Assembly (NCBI GenBank): GCA_030248225.1
Contig: JASANE010011638.1
Span: 62,001-126,000 of the forward strand
Direction of reading: 5' to 3'
DNA from: Trileptium ribeirensis
Taxonomy: Eukaryota; Nematoda; Enoplea; Enoplida; Thoracostomopsidae
Length of the DNA stretch: 64,000 nt
The notes beneath the pieces are model-generated. The model ran no database searches and was not told where the DNA came from. It saw only the letters and a list, made by a program, of their open reading frames with translations. Positions 34,483 through 46,159 of the stretch are shown here, piece after piece (position 1 is the stretch's first letter; every line of letters starts with the position of its first letter). The translations under genes were made by a program, and so were the position numbers.

Positions 34483-35245
34483 TTCTCATTTTTCTTGATA
34501 TGTGTGCTGAGAGATACTGGAACCCGTGTGGCCTGATTTGGCAAAGAACGCTTAAAAACCAGAATTTTGCCATATTCGCCCAACAATGTTTCGAAGTTCT
34601 TAGCGTATAACAAGACGGCATAATCATCACCCGAAGCTAAGTTTTCAGCTACACCGAAATACCCGAAATTTCCCCACAAGCGCGCTCAGTGAAAATCTTG
34701 ATCTCTTCGTTAGCACCGATTGAATTATTAAATAATATGTCACATTGCTATGCTCGCAATATCACGAAGAGTAGTTGACCAAATGGGTATTTCGCCAACT
34801 CTCCGTGATCTCCCACACTAAAATGTTACATCGTCACTGATACTTTTCAACCATGAGATTATTTGTTCGACATAGAAAAAATGCAGTGTTGATAGTGGAA
34901 ACTTGTTAACAACATGTATTTCGACGTCGAATTGTCAAAAAATATAGCTGTGGTCAGTGCCTGCTTAAAATCTGGATTTCAACATGTTTTAACCGATCTA
35001 AGACGTTTTTGAATGATGAACATTTGTTTACTTGTATGAAATTGATTTCGAAGAAGAGAAAAACAGACATAGGTGAACTGATGTAGAACTTACGTATACT
35101 GTCTGCCCATGCCATAATAAAACAATGGATGTCCACATCCCAGAGATACCTTCGAATATCCGCTAACATTCTAGCTAAAAGCGTAGAAAGTATTCAAAGT
35201 TCACACTCAGCAGCAAATTTATAACAAACTTTGCAAACAACTTAC

Positions 35246-35436
35246 CAAGATCCGAATAAAAATATTCACAATAAACCCAGCGGCGAGCTTTTGGTAACTT
35301 CAGCAAGTTTCGCAATTTTAATAGGTATTGTTTAATTGATGCGATTGAAGGTATTGGCGGTTCCGGAGGATCTTTGTTTAACGGAACAAAATTCTTGAAC
35401 GGGAATGGCCCATGTATTACTGACTTCGGTTTTAAC
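35246..35436 (-). CDS. lin-9: LIN-9 homologue exon with start of DIRP domain
   Basis: LIN-9 is a core subunit of the DREAM/MuvB chromatin complex that regulates cell-cycle genes. The minus-strand exon encodes a proline-rich lead (NKDPPEPPIPSIASIKQYL) and then KLRNLLKLPKARRW and YCEYFYSDL. This is the conserved opening of the DIRP domain, where LLKLPKA-(x)-W and E-(Y/F/W)-FYS are diagnostic. It ends at a near-consensus donor (CTTG|GTAAGT, boundary at 35,246). The acceptor is proposed at 35,437 (TTCCAG). A continuation (LFFEINFIQVNKCSSFKNVLDRL) at about 35,070-34,985 and another (LPNQATRVPVSLSTHI) near 34,520 loosely fit later LIN-9 segments but are uncertain. The frame extends upstream to 35,645, probably beyond the exon. 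Confidence 0.7.
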
Positions 35437-35649
35437 CTGGAATCCAAGTTTATTATTAGTAGAAAAAAGTTTCCATACGTATGGCAGCGTAGACACCTTG
35501 TATAGCCGCGAAGTTGCAAATATACATTGCAGATCAATATTTTGAAACATGACCGGGATTTCCATGGAGGAAGGATAAACGCCTCCTCATTTACCCAACA
35601 AGACCCCCTTACCTTGGCCCCTAAAATTTCCGGTTTTAACCACAATCTT

Positions 35650-36155
35650 TCTTTCCCCTGATTTTACCAATTTCTCCAAATTTTTGCCCAATAATTGCTA
35701 ATTTGCCACAATTTCTGTTAGAATTTCGACCAATATTTGCCAATTTTCCCCAATTTTTCCAAAAAATTTGCAAAAGTCATGGACCTGTGCCTTAATTACG
35801 ACCTTTTCTTGTTAGGAGTCAGAGCTGACTCTGGGTCTAGGACCACAAGGCTCAGAGGACTAAAAACCGGGAGTAACTAGAATACAATATAACTGTATTT
35901 TACAACTAAGATGATGATCCCGTTTTTGCTGCGTCTGAGTTAGTAGGCGACTGGTTCATCGTCCGTTTCTAAACAACAGCGTGTATGTCACATAAGACAA
36001 CATAAGCGTCAAAATTTTTGAACGATTTAGGTTATCTCAGTGTAGTCTTAAACTTTTGTAAATCTGACTGAAATATTCTGCACATTTTCACCAGTAATAG
36101 TTTAACCATGCTACGGTTGTTGCAGTGAAACATTATTAACGTCAGCGGGTTTCCG
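35650..36155. other. No supportable gene; possible LIN-9 upstream intron
   Basis: A local cluster of diverged CAATTTTTGCC/CAATATTTGCC words occurs at 35,665-35,770. Otherwise the sequence is unremarkable and lacks recognisable exons. Confidence 0.35.
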
Positions 36156-36160
36156 CTTGC

Positions 36161-36360
36161 GGCCGTGTGGCGCAATGGTTAGAGCGCAGGTCTCACAGTA
36201 ATTAACTCGAGCCTTGTTTTAGAGTCTTCCTGTGTGCATAATCTTCTTGGGCAAAACACTCGGGCCACGTTGCTCCAGGATTCCCACGAATATGATACGT
36301 ACGAGCTTGCTCGAAAGGTAAACAATTTCCGTCATGAGACTGGTATCGCTACATGGCTTA
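36161..36360 (+). repeat. tRNA-derived SINE-like repeat
   Basis: The head, GCGGCCGTGTGGCGCAATGG then TTAGAGCGCAGGTCTCA, has a good A-box (TGGCGCAATGG). A degraded B-box (AACTCGAGCC) follows at about 36,204. The body contains the block ATAATCTTCTTGGGCAA, then GTTGCTCCAGGATTCC, which recurs in diverged form at about 42,180-42,230. No complete cloverleaf can be folded, so this is not a tRNA gene. Confidence 0.6.
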
Positions 36361-36395
36361 TGCTTCAAAAACTCTGGCTGCGACTGCTACGACAC

Positions 36396-36673
36396 GTGAT
36401 ATAAGCGCCATAGCCCATCCCCCATTAGCTTTGCTCAGGTAATTTAAGAACAATAATGTCAGCATCAATATATTCATTCCACCGGCACATCGACAGTTGG
36501 GAGAAATATTCACAGCAGGGCAATGTATTCTAACGTGATATAAGCGCCATGGCCCATCCCCACATTAGCTTTGCTCAGGTAATTTAAGAACAATAATGTC
36601 AGCATCAATATATTCATTCCACCGGCACATCGACAGTTGGGAGAAATATTCACAGCAGGGCAATGTATTCTAG
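36396..36673 (+). repeat. 139-bp direct tandem duplication
   Basis: The unit 36,396-36,534 is repeated at 36,535-36,673 with only about two differences (CATAGCCCATCCCCCATT against CATGGCCCATCCCCACATT). The near identity marks a recent duplication or an assembly duplication. There is no coding content. Confidence 0.9.
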
Positions 36674-36679
36674 CAATTC

Positions 36680-37550
36680 CCGTTTCTTGCTGCCTTTATC
36701 TTCCAATTTAGTCATTAAGTTTGACGCATCATGCTTAAGTCTCCACGAATTACCTTCCTTACTTTACCTAACAGTTCTAGACCAAAGTATCAACAATATT
36801 ATTTTAGGAACTCCAGCCCCCTCCCCGATTTTTGACAAGTGCAATAAATATTTTGTAATTTCCCGTATTTTTCACCAATCACACACTATATTGCCAATTT
36901 TAACTAAAATTTTCAGCGGGCGGAGTGGAAGATGGTGCGAAGCGTTCAGATAGGGTAAATTGACTTGAGCGGTTTTGGGCGCGACCCCGAGAAATGGGGG
37001 TTCCCCTATCACTCCGCACATGTGAATATTATTTTACTATATGTCAATAATATATAAAACATTTGCTCTCCGGATTGAACTTCTCACTCCTCCGAACTCG
37101 GGTCAAACCTGACTCCCTATTGCTAGAAGTCCGCCGGTACCCTATGCAAGATTATGGAACTATTTGGGAATTACAAGTTAAAAAAATTCTGTTAACGGGA
37201 ATTGGAAAAAGGATCCCCTGGACTTATGTAACCTTTCAAAATTATATTTAGTTTCGTCGTAAAAATCATATTTGTCGTTTTAATTTGTACGCATGTTATA
37301 AAGTGAAAATGTTTTTCCTGTCATAAAAATGTCCTTTATCATCTAACTCACTAAAATAACAAAAACAAGCGTTTGTAGCACCCGTTAGTAAGTCAGCGCT
37401 ATTTATTGTGTAAATACAATTGCAAAATATAGCGTATCTGCGAACTGTAAAATTTTATTTACTAGTAACACGTAAACGTGGGTGACGGAGGCATGGTGGT
37501 TAACAATCGGCCGAGTCATTCAAAAGTTATAACTTTTTTAATAATTTTTC
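36680..37550. other. No supportable feature
   Basis: Frames at 36,663-36,953 and 37,063-37,251 are short and match no known family. The region is AT-rich with homopolymer runs. Confidence 0.35.
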
Positions 37551-37554
37551 ACTC

Positions 37555-37930
37555 ATTTTTAAGAGACTTTGCTTAATTTTAAGAGAATTTATAAAGGTAA
37601 GTAGATCACTCGTATACAGTCTTTTAGAAAACGTGAAGGTACATGTTATGTCAAAAAATGACCGAGATAGCACGAACGGTTGTCGAGATATGATGAACTT
37701 AGGTTTCCCTAAGTCAATTTTAACAGAATTTGCTTAATTTTTAAGGAAAGAGATGAAATACGTCAATCAGCTATATACAGCTGTTTAGAAAACGTGAAAA
37801 TACATTTTATGTAAAAAAATCGCCGAAATAGCACGAACGGTTGTCGAGATGCGGTGAAAAAGCTGAAAAAATGGCAAAAATCCCTAAGTTTGAGCAACAT
37901 TTGCTTAATTTTGAGTACAAAGCAATTTTC
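37555..37930 (+). repeat. Tandem repeat with ~161-bp period, about 2.3 units
   Basis: The landmarks TTTGCTTAATTTT (37,568, 37,729, 37,900), TAGAAAACGTGAA (37,625, 37,786) and GCACGAACGGTTGTCGAGAT (37,671, 37,830) recur at about 161 bases. The units differ by substitutions. No coding function is seen. Confidence 0.8.
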
Positions 37931-37934
37931 GTAG

Positions 37935-40200
37935 AAAAAAGTGCTCAATGAAAGGGCACTCCGCAAGAGAATATGCAACACGAAGAAAAAAAATTTCTAA
38001 AATCGGCCCAGGCGTTCAACCTGCAGACCTGTCTGTGACAAAAAAAAAAAAGTCACAGAGAAAATTGAAATTTTACGTATAGTATATTGATATATATAAA
38101 GTTAAATGTACGCCTCCGGCTGCGACTCGCCACCTTCGATGGCTCGTCTTGCCTCAGTCAATAAATGCCGAAAAGCCAATCAAAAGTGGGTTCACTAACC
38201 CCTAACGTAAACTTATCATTGAGTATGAAATTAAGGTAGAGCTCAATATCACAGCAACATATTGTAATGCAAAAGCTCCTAAAGGTCAACCAAATATCTA
38301 TAATGCATACCTGCACACCTCGCAAATCGTTTCATTTCGTCTATAAAACCAATTTTTACGTTTCAAATTCAGTAAAATATAATAATTTCGAAGTTATGAA
38401 GACTCGGTCGAAACCACGTTGCTATACTTACATTTATTTACGAAAATAGCTAAGTTTGTTCAGCAGCTTGGACTGCGTCATTCCGATGAAGCAATTGTAT
38501 TGTTTCACGGCTATGACCTCTCATCGTTCGAGCACTTGACGGTGCATGTAAATCAGCGCGCGGACCAGCCGCCGTCGAATAGTGTAGTTTCGCTAATTTA
38601 TTGCGATGTGCGAAGTGCCATAACACGCTAATTGGTCTGAAGTAAAGGCCAGGAGTTCACTGCATGTGCGAGCAGAAACCTTACATTTCTTAAATGTAGT
38701 GATGCCGTTCATTGGTGGGGTCTCGTGCGCCTTGGAAAACGTTCGATGTTTTGCTACAAATATACGGCAATAATTGCGCCTGCCACGGCGACCCCGTTGT
38801 TATAACTAGTCATATTAAGCCATCTTCTGGAGCCGCTTTCAACCGCGTATGTGGAGTGCGTGTTATTAACGTTATCCTTGGTCGATACTCGTCTATGGCA
38901 CAAATGCAGTGTCAGTACAACACCCACCAGCACCTCTACCTGTCTTCGATAACAACCAACGAGATTCCGTCTCCCTCATAACATTTCTGCAACATTCTTA
39001 CGATTTTTTTACATTATTAAAACTTAGCAAATCATATAAAACCAACAAAATCTTTAACAAAGATGAGCGCCAACACTTACGATCTTTTTTTCTTCCCAGA
39101 CGCTGTCGACTCTTTGCTAGGCTGCACATCAGCATTCACACCTAATCTGTAAAACTATCAATACATCACAGCGTTAGCGATATTTTTGTTCGACAGGGTT
39201 CCGATGGTAACAAGGAAAGGGAAATTCTTTAACCAACAACACTTGGCCTCTCCGTAGAACCAAAACAATACCAGGCGTATTTGAGCTGGATCCCCATTTC
39301 CGATCCCCATTTCCAACCTTGTAAGGAAGGAACAAGAAACACCAGGGAGATTTTCCGGGGTTAGCTAGAAAACCGTGTCCCCCTCTCGGTTAACTGGTAT
39401 TCTATAATTATATTTTTTGCGTTTTTCATGCCTTTACAACATGTTTGAAGCTCTTTTGGTTGTATTTCTGAAAAATTGCATTTCAGCAAGCCCTCCTACA
39501 CAGGAATTTAACATAAATTATCGAAATAAAAGCAGTAGAATTAAGTTTTGTTATAACCGCTGCTGTTAAGACAACTATTTCTAACAACACCTTGAAATAT
39601 AAGTGCATGGGTAACAGCAGTGTTCAAATCAGTTCCATCGCGCACTTTTCGAACAGTTTGGGAAATCTCTGATTGTTGCGGCGCAAAAACATCTTTCAGT
39701 TCCTTTTACAACATAAGTTCCCCCAGCTGGTGTTAATTGCAAAATTTCATCGACTTTAGAAGCCAGTATCAAAATGTCCCATTAACATATCCAGATAATC
39801 AAAATATCGCAAGAGGAAGAATAAACATCAATGAAAAAACAATGGAAACAGTAATTTGTGGTGTTAAACCCTGCATATGCTAAAACATCCAAAATCTAAT
39901 AGGCATCTAAAAATTAAACAGCATCCCGATGTATCACAATTAGCATTTAGACATAGTTTAATCAGTGATATGACATAAAACATGAACATAAAATTACGCA
40001 CCATTAATTGACACTTATTAGAACACCTATGGTTGTATGAACCGTGTTTGGTAGAAACATAGCAGCTTTACATGACACATGGCAAACAGATCCATCCGGT
40101 GAGTTCGCCGAATAAGTTTGAGATTTCAACCAACTTGCGAAGCTAAATTGTGAGCAATTGAGATTTTGAGAAAACTCTATACATTGAGTTAAGTCCATAA
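37935..40200. other. Intergenic sequence, no supportable gene
   Basis: Several short frames (38,419-38,631, 38,712-38,981 and 38,909-39,145) lack domains and splice support. Two adjacent copies of TTCCGATCCCCATTTCC-like words occur near 39,295. Confidence 0.4.
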
Positions 40201-40203
40201 GAT

Positions 40204-42110
40204 AGATAGATAAATAAAGAGACTCGAGGAGGGGAAGATCCCGACCCGTGTTTAGACGTAAATAGGGTGTCCATTACACCGTCTCGTTCACATCCGCCTC
40301 ACTCAAATCTCTTACATTCTGTCGAGAATCTGACTATCTTCCTAATCCCTTCAGAGTGAATGATCTCCAAGTTAATTCTTGACTTCCCATATATACGTAG
40401 TCTTAGAACATCTTCACCTGGACATCTAAGTAAGAGATGCTCAGCTGTGTCTCTTTCGTTGCATACACTGCAGTACTGCGTGTTTGTAAGTTTCATGTTG
40501 TACAGATGGGCGTTCAGTCCGTTATGCAGTGTTATCAGGTTTAAAGCCCATCTTAATCTTCTCTTGTTCAGCTTTTTCAAGTATTTGCTGTATTTTTCCG
40601 TTATCTGAGGTAGAAATGCTTTCGTCTGTCTACATTTCTTTTCTGTATCCCATAGAACATGCAGGGTAGACATGGCATATTTCAGGCTCTCCAATCGGAT
40701 TATACTAGTAGGTATTGGTAGAACGGGTTCTGGACCGATGCATTTCATGTCCGATCCCCGTATTGCCAATTTGTCTGCTTCCTCATTGCCTAAATGACCT
40801 GCATGTCCCGGTATCCATTTTAATGTCACCATATTGGTTGTGGATAGTTTTTTTAGACTGTTCATGCATTCGTAGACCAGTCTCGAGCGAACATTGGAGC
40901 CAGATATTGCCCTGATGGCTGCCTGGCTGTCCGAGTTAATACACACCGTTTGGTTGCTTAGTTTATCAGAGTTGAGTCTAGTAGAGCACTCCAGGATAGC
41001 GTATACCTCTGCTTAAAATACAGAGGCTGTGCCCAAAGGTAAAGAGTACCTAAACTTATTTTCGACATATACACCCGCACCAGTCTGTGGACCGTGCGTC
41101 TTCTCCATCTTGGAGCCATCCGTAAAGCAGTTGATGGCGTTCTTAGGAGAGGGGGTTGGTGTGTTTTGCCGATCCTCTCACCTGGGTATAACAACTTTCC
41201 ATAATGGAGAGTTCACCAGTTTTTTGTCATTTGGTCGCTCGGTAGCCGAATAGACGGTACCCAGTTCACCATTTGACTCACATCCATATGACCCTTATTT
41301 GTCATTCAATTATTCAGGATCCACAGGCTAGTGTTAGCCAGTCTATGGTAGCAATTTATAGCTTCTCTGACAAGCGATAAGTCTGCTGGTGGTACTCCCA
41401 TGATGGCGATCATCCCAATCGTTGGTGTTGAGTGCATTGCGTCCGTAGCCACCAGCAGATTCAGTCGTGTTATCTCTAACAATTTCTTCTTAAAGTACAA
41501 AATCTTGAGTCTGTGGCACCATACTATGACACCGTACTGCAGTATGGGCAGAATCACCGTTTCACACAGCCATAGAGAGAAACTTGGCCTCAAGCCCCAA
41601 GACTTGCCTACACAGCTACGAAAAGTCATTGTGGCTCTTTGCTTTCTTGGTAATGAAGTCCAGATGGGGCTTCCAGTTCAGTTTAGAATCTAAGACAATT
41701 CCAAGATACTTGACCTCCGTCACAATGGGGATTTCTGTTCCTCCTATGGACAGAGTGTCAAAATCTTGGAACTTGTGGTGTCTGTGAAACATAATCAAGC
41801 CACATTTAGCGCCATTCACCTCGAGTCCGTTCTTTCTGCACCAGTTGTGCACCTTTTTTATGGCAGAATTCATCACAAGTTTGCATGATACAACATTAGA
41901 CCCATTGCAGATGATAGCAACGTCATCAGAGTATGCCTGCGCATGTGTATTTCTCACATTTAGTTCAATAAGAAGACTATTTATCACCATGCACCACAAT
42001 GGTGAGAGGACGCTACCTTCTGGACTACCTTTTGGAACGTTTACCGTGGTTGACGTGTCGCCCAGTGTTGTAAGTCCATAACGACAAGCAAATCATTAAT
42101 ATGTTTTCCT
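40204..42110 (-). pseudogene. Non-LTR retrotransposon with RNase H (I/R1-like), 5'-truncated
   Basis: On the minus strand the RT palm comes first (GDTSTTVNVPKGSPEGSVL, then AYSDDVAIICNG as the YADD box, then KYLGIVLDSKLNWKPHL at 41,999-41,616). The thumb frame follows at 41,629-41,306. Next is an RNase H domain with all four acidic positions: NCFTDGSKMEKT near 41,130, AEVYAILEC near 41,005, INSDSQAAIRAI, and WIPGHAGHLGNEEADKLA. A terminal CCHC finger (CSVCNERDTAEHLLLRC) precedes the end. A stop lies within RNase H (near 41,013), and there are frameshifts between RT pieces. The upstream RT and endonuclease are missing. A TATC/TTTA-rich tail near 40,204-40,220 fits a 3' end. RNase H places it in the I/R1/LOA group rather than CR1. 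Confidence 0.85.
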
Positions 42111-42119
42111 CAGGAATAT

Positions 42120-42250
42120 TACACTTTGCGGTCTGCAGCACATGACTCAGCTGATGTGGTGTGTTCGGTCCGCTGTGGCATATAATCTTCTTGAGCAAGA
42201 GACTAAGATCTGTTGCTCCAGGATACACATCTGTAAAAGGGGTATGAGCT
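42120..42250 (+). repeat. Diverged SINE-like fragment related to 36,161-36,360
   Basis: It contains ATAATCTTCTTGAGCAAGAG, then GTTGCTCCAGGATACACAT, paralleling 36,239-36,285. The head and A-box are lost. It lies between the truncated LINE and the next hAT-like copy. Confidence 0.5.
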
Positions 42251-42260
42251 AGCTGTGAAG

Positions 42261-43395
42261 CAGGAAGTAACCGGAATTCCGGTTCTAGTTCTGGCAACGC
42301 GAAAAAACATACCGAACCCGGAATTATCGCTTAAAATATTGTTCAGCTTTTTAAATTTTTTTCTCCAAATGTGGTTCAAACATAGTGTCAAGATCCACTA
42401 CAACAAAACAAAGCAAAATAATATTACATACCTGAGCAATAAGACCTGTAAAACGTAAGTAGGGCAAATAGTGTTAGTAGCAATTTTCCATCTTATCCCT
42501 GTAGAAATTGAGCGGAACAAAGATATGCGGATATTAGAAGCAACTATTTTACCCATTCAAAGATCTGTGGTGTATGTTCGAATAGAACCAATCCAACTTG
42601 ATATAGATAACAGGGTATCGATTGTTTAGAAGTACCTAAGACCGGATCTTTTATACTTGAATTTCGGACGACCACATGAACAATAAGACTATTTGCAATG
42701 CTGTAAACTTGGTTAACATAAATTACATCAACCACCAGTCAGTGCGCTTGTAAATTTTGTAATCACTATACATTAGAGTAAAGTACCAAATCTACAACGT
42801 TGCCTGAAACTGCGTTCGTAATAATAAACTGAATTAATTGACACTGTGCGGAACAGTATCTCGGTTGGTCTCATTTACAGCATTCTGTCCATAAAGTTAT
42901 GGTACGTGCCAGAAATGAATGTCGCATTTCGAGTGGGCGAGATTACGAATCTATTAAAATTAATAACGAATTTTATTTTTGAACAATTTCTTTCGAGCGA
43001 GTCTCGAGAGTGCAACAGTCATTTTCGATGTGTACTGTATCTTCGTTATTTTCTTTTAGAACCACATAAACCAATAATTTCAAGTTTCCTACGAAATAAC
43101 ATGCGACAAGAGTATGTCTGATAGAATTAGGCGATAGCGGACTGAGTGACATGATCTAATCTACACTCCATGCGTTGCAAGCACATTCAGATTGACGCAG
43201 TTTCCACAGGGACGTATAGCAGAAGACTTTTTTGTTGTCGGACCAAAAACCATCAAATGGCATTTTGATCGATAAACATTATTAGTTGATCAGCCTCTTC
43301 AAAGTAACAGAGAGACAGTAATATCATAACAATGCGCTAAGTTCAATGTAAAATTGGCTTTCAAAGCATTACACTTTTCATTTTTTACCGTATAT
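42261..43395. mobile_element. Diverged copy of the hAT-like element
   Basis: It starts CAGGAAGTAACCGGAATTCCGG and follows the whole interior of the 26,076-27,252 element: CGTAAGTAGGGCA, CATAAATTACATCAA, the TTTTAGAACCA-ATAA-CCAATAATTT block and GATCGATAAACATTATTAG. Divergence is substantial. The CCGGTTCCGG-rich right end is missing, and the copy stops where a satellite leader begins. Short frames inside are not genes. Confidence 0.75.
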
Positions 43396-43436
43396 ATATA
43401 TACTAGTAGCTTGTGTTATTGCCAAGGTGTATTAAA

Positions 43437-43565
43437 TTCTACGTATTGAATATGTAATTTAAAGAGATATGCATAGCTGTATTGAGTATTAAATTACAGA
43501 ATGAGCCATCGAATATCAGCCACGTTACTGGAATAGTTGAACAAATATACCAATTATTGTGCTCG
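43437..43565 (+). repeat. Leader repeat of satellite composite (copy 1)
   Basis: It matches 55,027-55,150 and, less well, 55,795-55,935. Shared words include GAATATGTAAT-TAAAGAGAT, ATGCATAGCT, GCCACGT and ATATACCAATTATTGTGCTCGCAAT. Each copy is followed directly by ~165-bp satellite units. Confidence 0.75.
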
Positions 43566-44500
43566 CAATATAAAGCATATACATAGATGATGACTTGATC
43601 TAAACAATGAGACCAAAATCATCTACACAGCTTGAGTGAATGAAAAGATATTCCGATTTTCATGACATGAACACATTGTGTTTTGGGTAGCATGGGCCCA
43701 CTCAAAACCTTTTTGATACAACGTTGAGGTAAGTAATGACGATAGAAGCACACTATTTGCAGCTACATAGATGATGAAAGAACAAACCTACTTATATCGG
43801 GCGGTTGAAGAGATATTACCATTTTCGTGTATTTTGACTCCCACAGGTCCATTGAAAACCCTTTTGACCCAACCCTGCAGAAAAATAATGATGACAGCAG
43901 CATACCATATACAGAGGATGGATTACTATACAGAATGAGATTAAAAATACCTACATAGCTCGAGTGGTTTAACACAGATTTTACCATTTCCGTGTATCTT
44001 GGGTCAAATGAGCTTATCGAAAAACCATTTTTCATCCAACCACCCAGTATAAGTAATGACAATAGCAGCACGCCATTTATAGCTACATAAATGGATAAAT
44101 TGCTCTACAAAATGAGACCAAAAACTCCTACATAACTCCAGTCATTTTCGTCTATTTTGTGTCCCAGGGCTCCATTGTAAACCATTTTTGACCAAACCTT
44201 GCAATGTAAATAATGACAATAGCAGCACACAATTAGCAGGTACATTGAGGTTGTTTGCTCATTGCTCTACAGAATGATATATATAGCTCTAGCGGTTGAA
44301 AAGATATTATCATTTTTGTGTGTTTTGGGCCCTATGCGCCATTGAAAAACTCTTTTTGACCCAAAACCCGCAACAAAATGACAATAGCAACACACTAGTT
44401 ACAGCAATATAGAGCATGAATGTTCCACAGAATGGGGCCAAACATACCTATATAGCTCGAGTGGTTGCGGAGATATTACCATTTCTGTGTATTTTTGGTA
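43566..44500 (+). repeat. Satellite array 1, ~166-bp monomers, about 5.5 units
   Basis: The marker GAGATATTACCATTTTCGTGTATTTTGGG, in variant forms, recurs at about 43,640, 43,808, 43,974, 44,143, 44,302 and 44,470. Other blocks in order are GAGACCAAAAA-ACCTACATAGCTCGAGTGGTTG, CCATTGAAAACCCTTTTTGACC and GTAAATAATGACAATAGCAGCACAC. Monomers are 15-25 percent diverged by eye. The local short frames are satellite artefacts. Confidence 0.85.
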
Positions 44501-44960
44501 AAAATAGTTTTGGTAAACATAGCAAAAGATTATATACAGAATTATAGACTTATCTGGGTTTTAACCCAATCGAATTTAGTTGATTTCAAACTGTTCGATT
44601 GCGGTACAGTCACTGTTCGATTGCGGTACAGACACTATTTGATTGCTGTATATAAATTGTTGTATGAATGTGTATTGTTCTGGTTGTATGAGTGTGTATT
44701 AGTCTGCTGGTTATTATTACTACACCAACTATACTTAATTTTATAATACGTTCGGTGCTTACTTCTTTCACGTGCGGTGTGTGCTCTTAACTTAGTTCAA
44801 TCGTTAAACTGCCTCCGTTTAAGCATTCTGGACGCGAAGGGTACGTTTCCAATATTTATTCGTCTCCACTGCCCTACGTTTCCAATATTTATTCGTCTCC
44901 ACTGCCCTTCTCGAAGTGTCCATTAACTGCAGGGTACGTTTGATTGGACAGTCTTCATTG
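44500..44960. other. Intergenic with a short 26-38 bp duplication
   Basis: The string TACGTTTCCAATATTTATTCG followed by TCTCCACTGCCCT occurs twice in a row at about 44,840-44,910. The phrase TTCGATTGCGGTACAG-CACT is also doubled at about 44,597-44,635. There is no gene. Confidence 0.6.
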
Positions 44961-45389
44961 TCTTAGCAGGGAGTAACCGGAATACCGGTTCCGGCGAAAA
45001 TCGTGTTCCGGTTGCGGCTCCGGTAAAGGGCAACAATCATATTGGAACCACAATTCCAGTTTAAAAATTTTGTAAGAAATTTCCTACATTTTTGCGTCAT
45101 CTGTGGTTCAAACATTACGTAATGTATACACTATGATAAAATTCCAATACAACCAAGCAAAACTAATGATTAACTCAGCAATTTACAGTGTGAACGGCGA
45201 ACATCCCATACTGGGCCGTCGCGGTGGCAGCGTTGCAATTATCTTCCGAAGTATACTAAACCTGACTGCAGTCAGAATGTTTGAGCCAACTACTTTTGAA
45301 TATTGTGCACATCGAATCACAGTAGGCAACGTCTGTTTCATTTTAATCAATATATAGGCTCAACAATACTGTCAATGACTCTGTCAGTA

Positions 45390-46110
45390 GTAGAAATTTG
45401 TTTTTGGCCGAGCTCGCCGATCTTATCGATACCACTGCCCCTTACAACGACTGCATTCGGCTATTTGTTGGTGATTTCAATGTGCACTACAATGTGAGTA
45501 ATGATAACTTGATTGTCGCTTTACAGATTTGCTTAGTGCATATGGCTTGCACCAGCAAGTCTTTGGACCCACACACATTTCTGGTAGATATTGTCATATT
45601 GGCCAGTTCGAGCATCTATCTGTGTACAGTTCTTCCTAGCATCTCAGGCCATGACATTGCGCTAATCTTCCTGCAAATATTGTAGTCGGTATCTCTTGAC
45701 TACTGTCAGCTTTCGTCCGTGGAAATGTTAACATAGATGCATTTAACGCAGGTTTGCAGTCATCGCTTAGCAACCCAACGTCGCAGCGCTCCAAAGATAT
45801 TGTTAAGAACTACTATGACGTCACAAAATAATTATCAGATAAGTTTGCGCCAGTTATTGCAAAAGTAATTCGACAGCTCCCTCGCTCACCGTGGTTTTGA
45901 TTTGGACTGTCATGTCGCCAAGCGAGACATGCGCTGCCTTGAGCGGACCTGACGATAGTCACTTTTGTCACCACTTTCGCCCCATGACAAAGCCGAACAT
46001 CGACGTACATATTTCCGTCCCAAACGGCAGTACGAAAAACTATGTCAGTCCAACACCAACAGTTTTTGGCAAAGTCGTTTATCAACCACAGGAACAAACA
46101 AATGATCTAT
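45390..46110 (+). pseudogene. CR1/L2-type LINE: AP-like endonuclease remnant
   Basis: Frame 45,398-45,685 shows LFVGDFNVHYNVSNDN (GDFN block), HTFLVDIVI (the T-x-x-x-x-x-D-I-V block) and ISGHDIALI (a worn S-D-H block). This matches the C-terminal half of the apurinic-like endonuclease of CR1/L2-group LINEs. The connecting segment to the RT is in several frames with stops. Confidence 0.75.
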
Positions 46111-46159
46111 TATACACTTAGTTCTACGCAAAAATGCACAAAAAACACCAATCGCTCAC

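Noticed and set aside
36161..36235. tRNA gene
   Set aside because: The A-box is good but the B-box is degraded and no cloverleaf or closed acceptor stem can be formed. It is treated as a SINE head.
43566..44500. Short open frames over the satellite as secreted peptides
   Set aside because: They recur only because the monomer recurs, change frame between units and lack start context or signal features.
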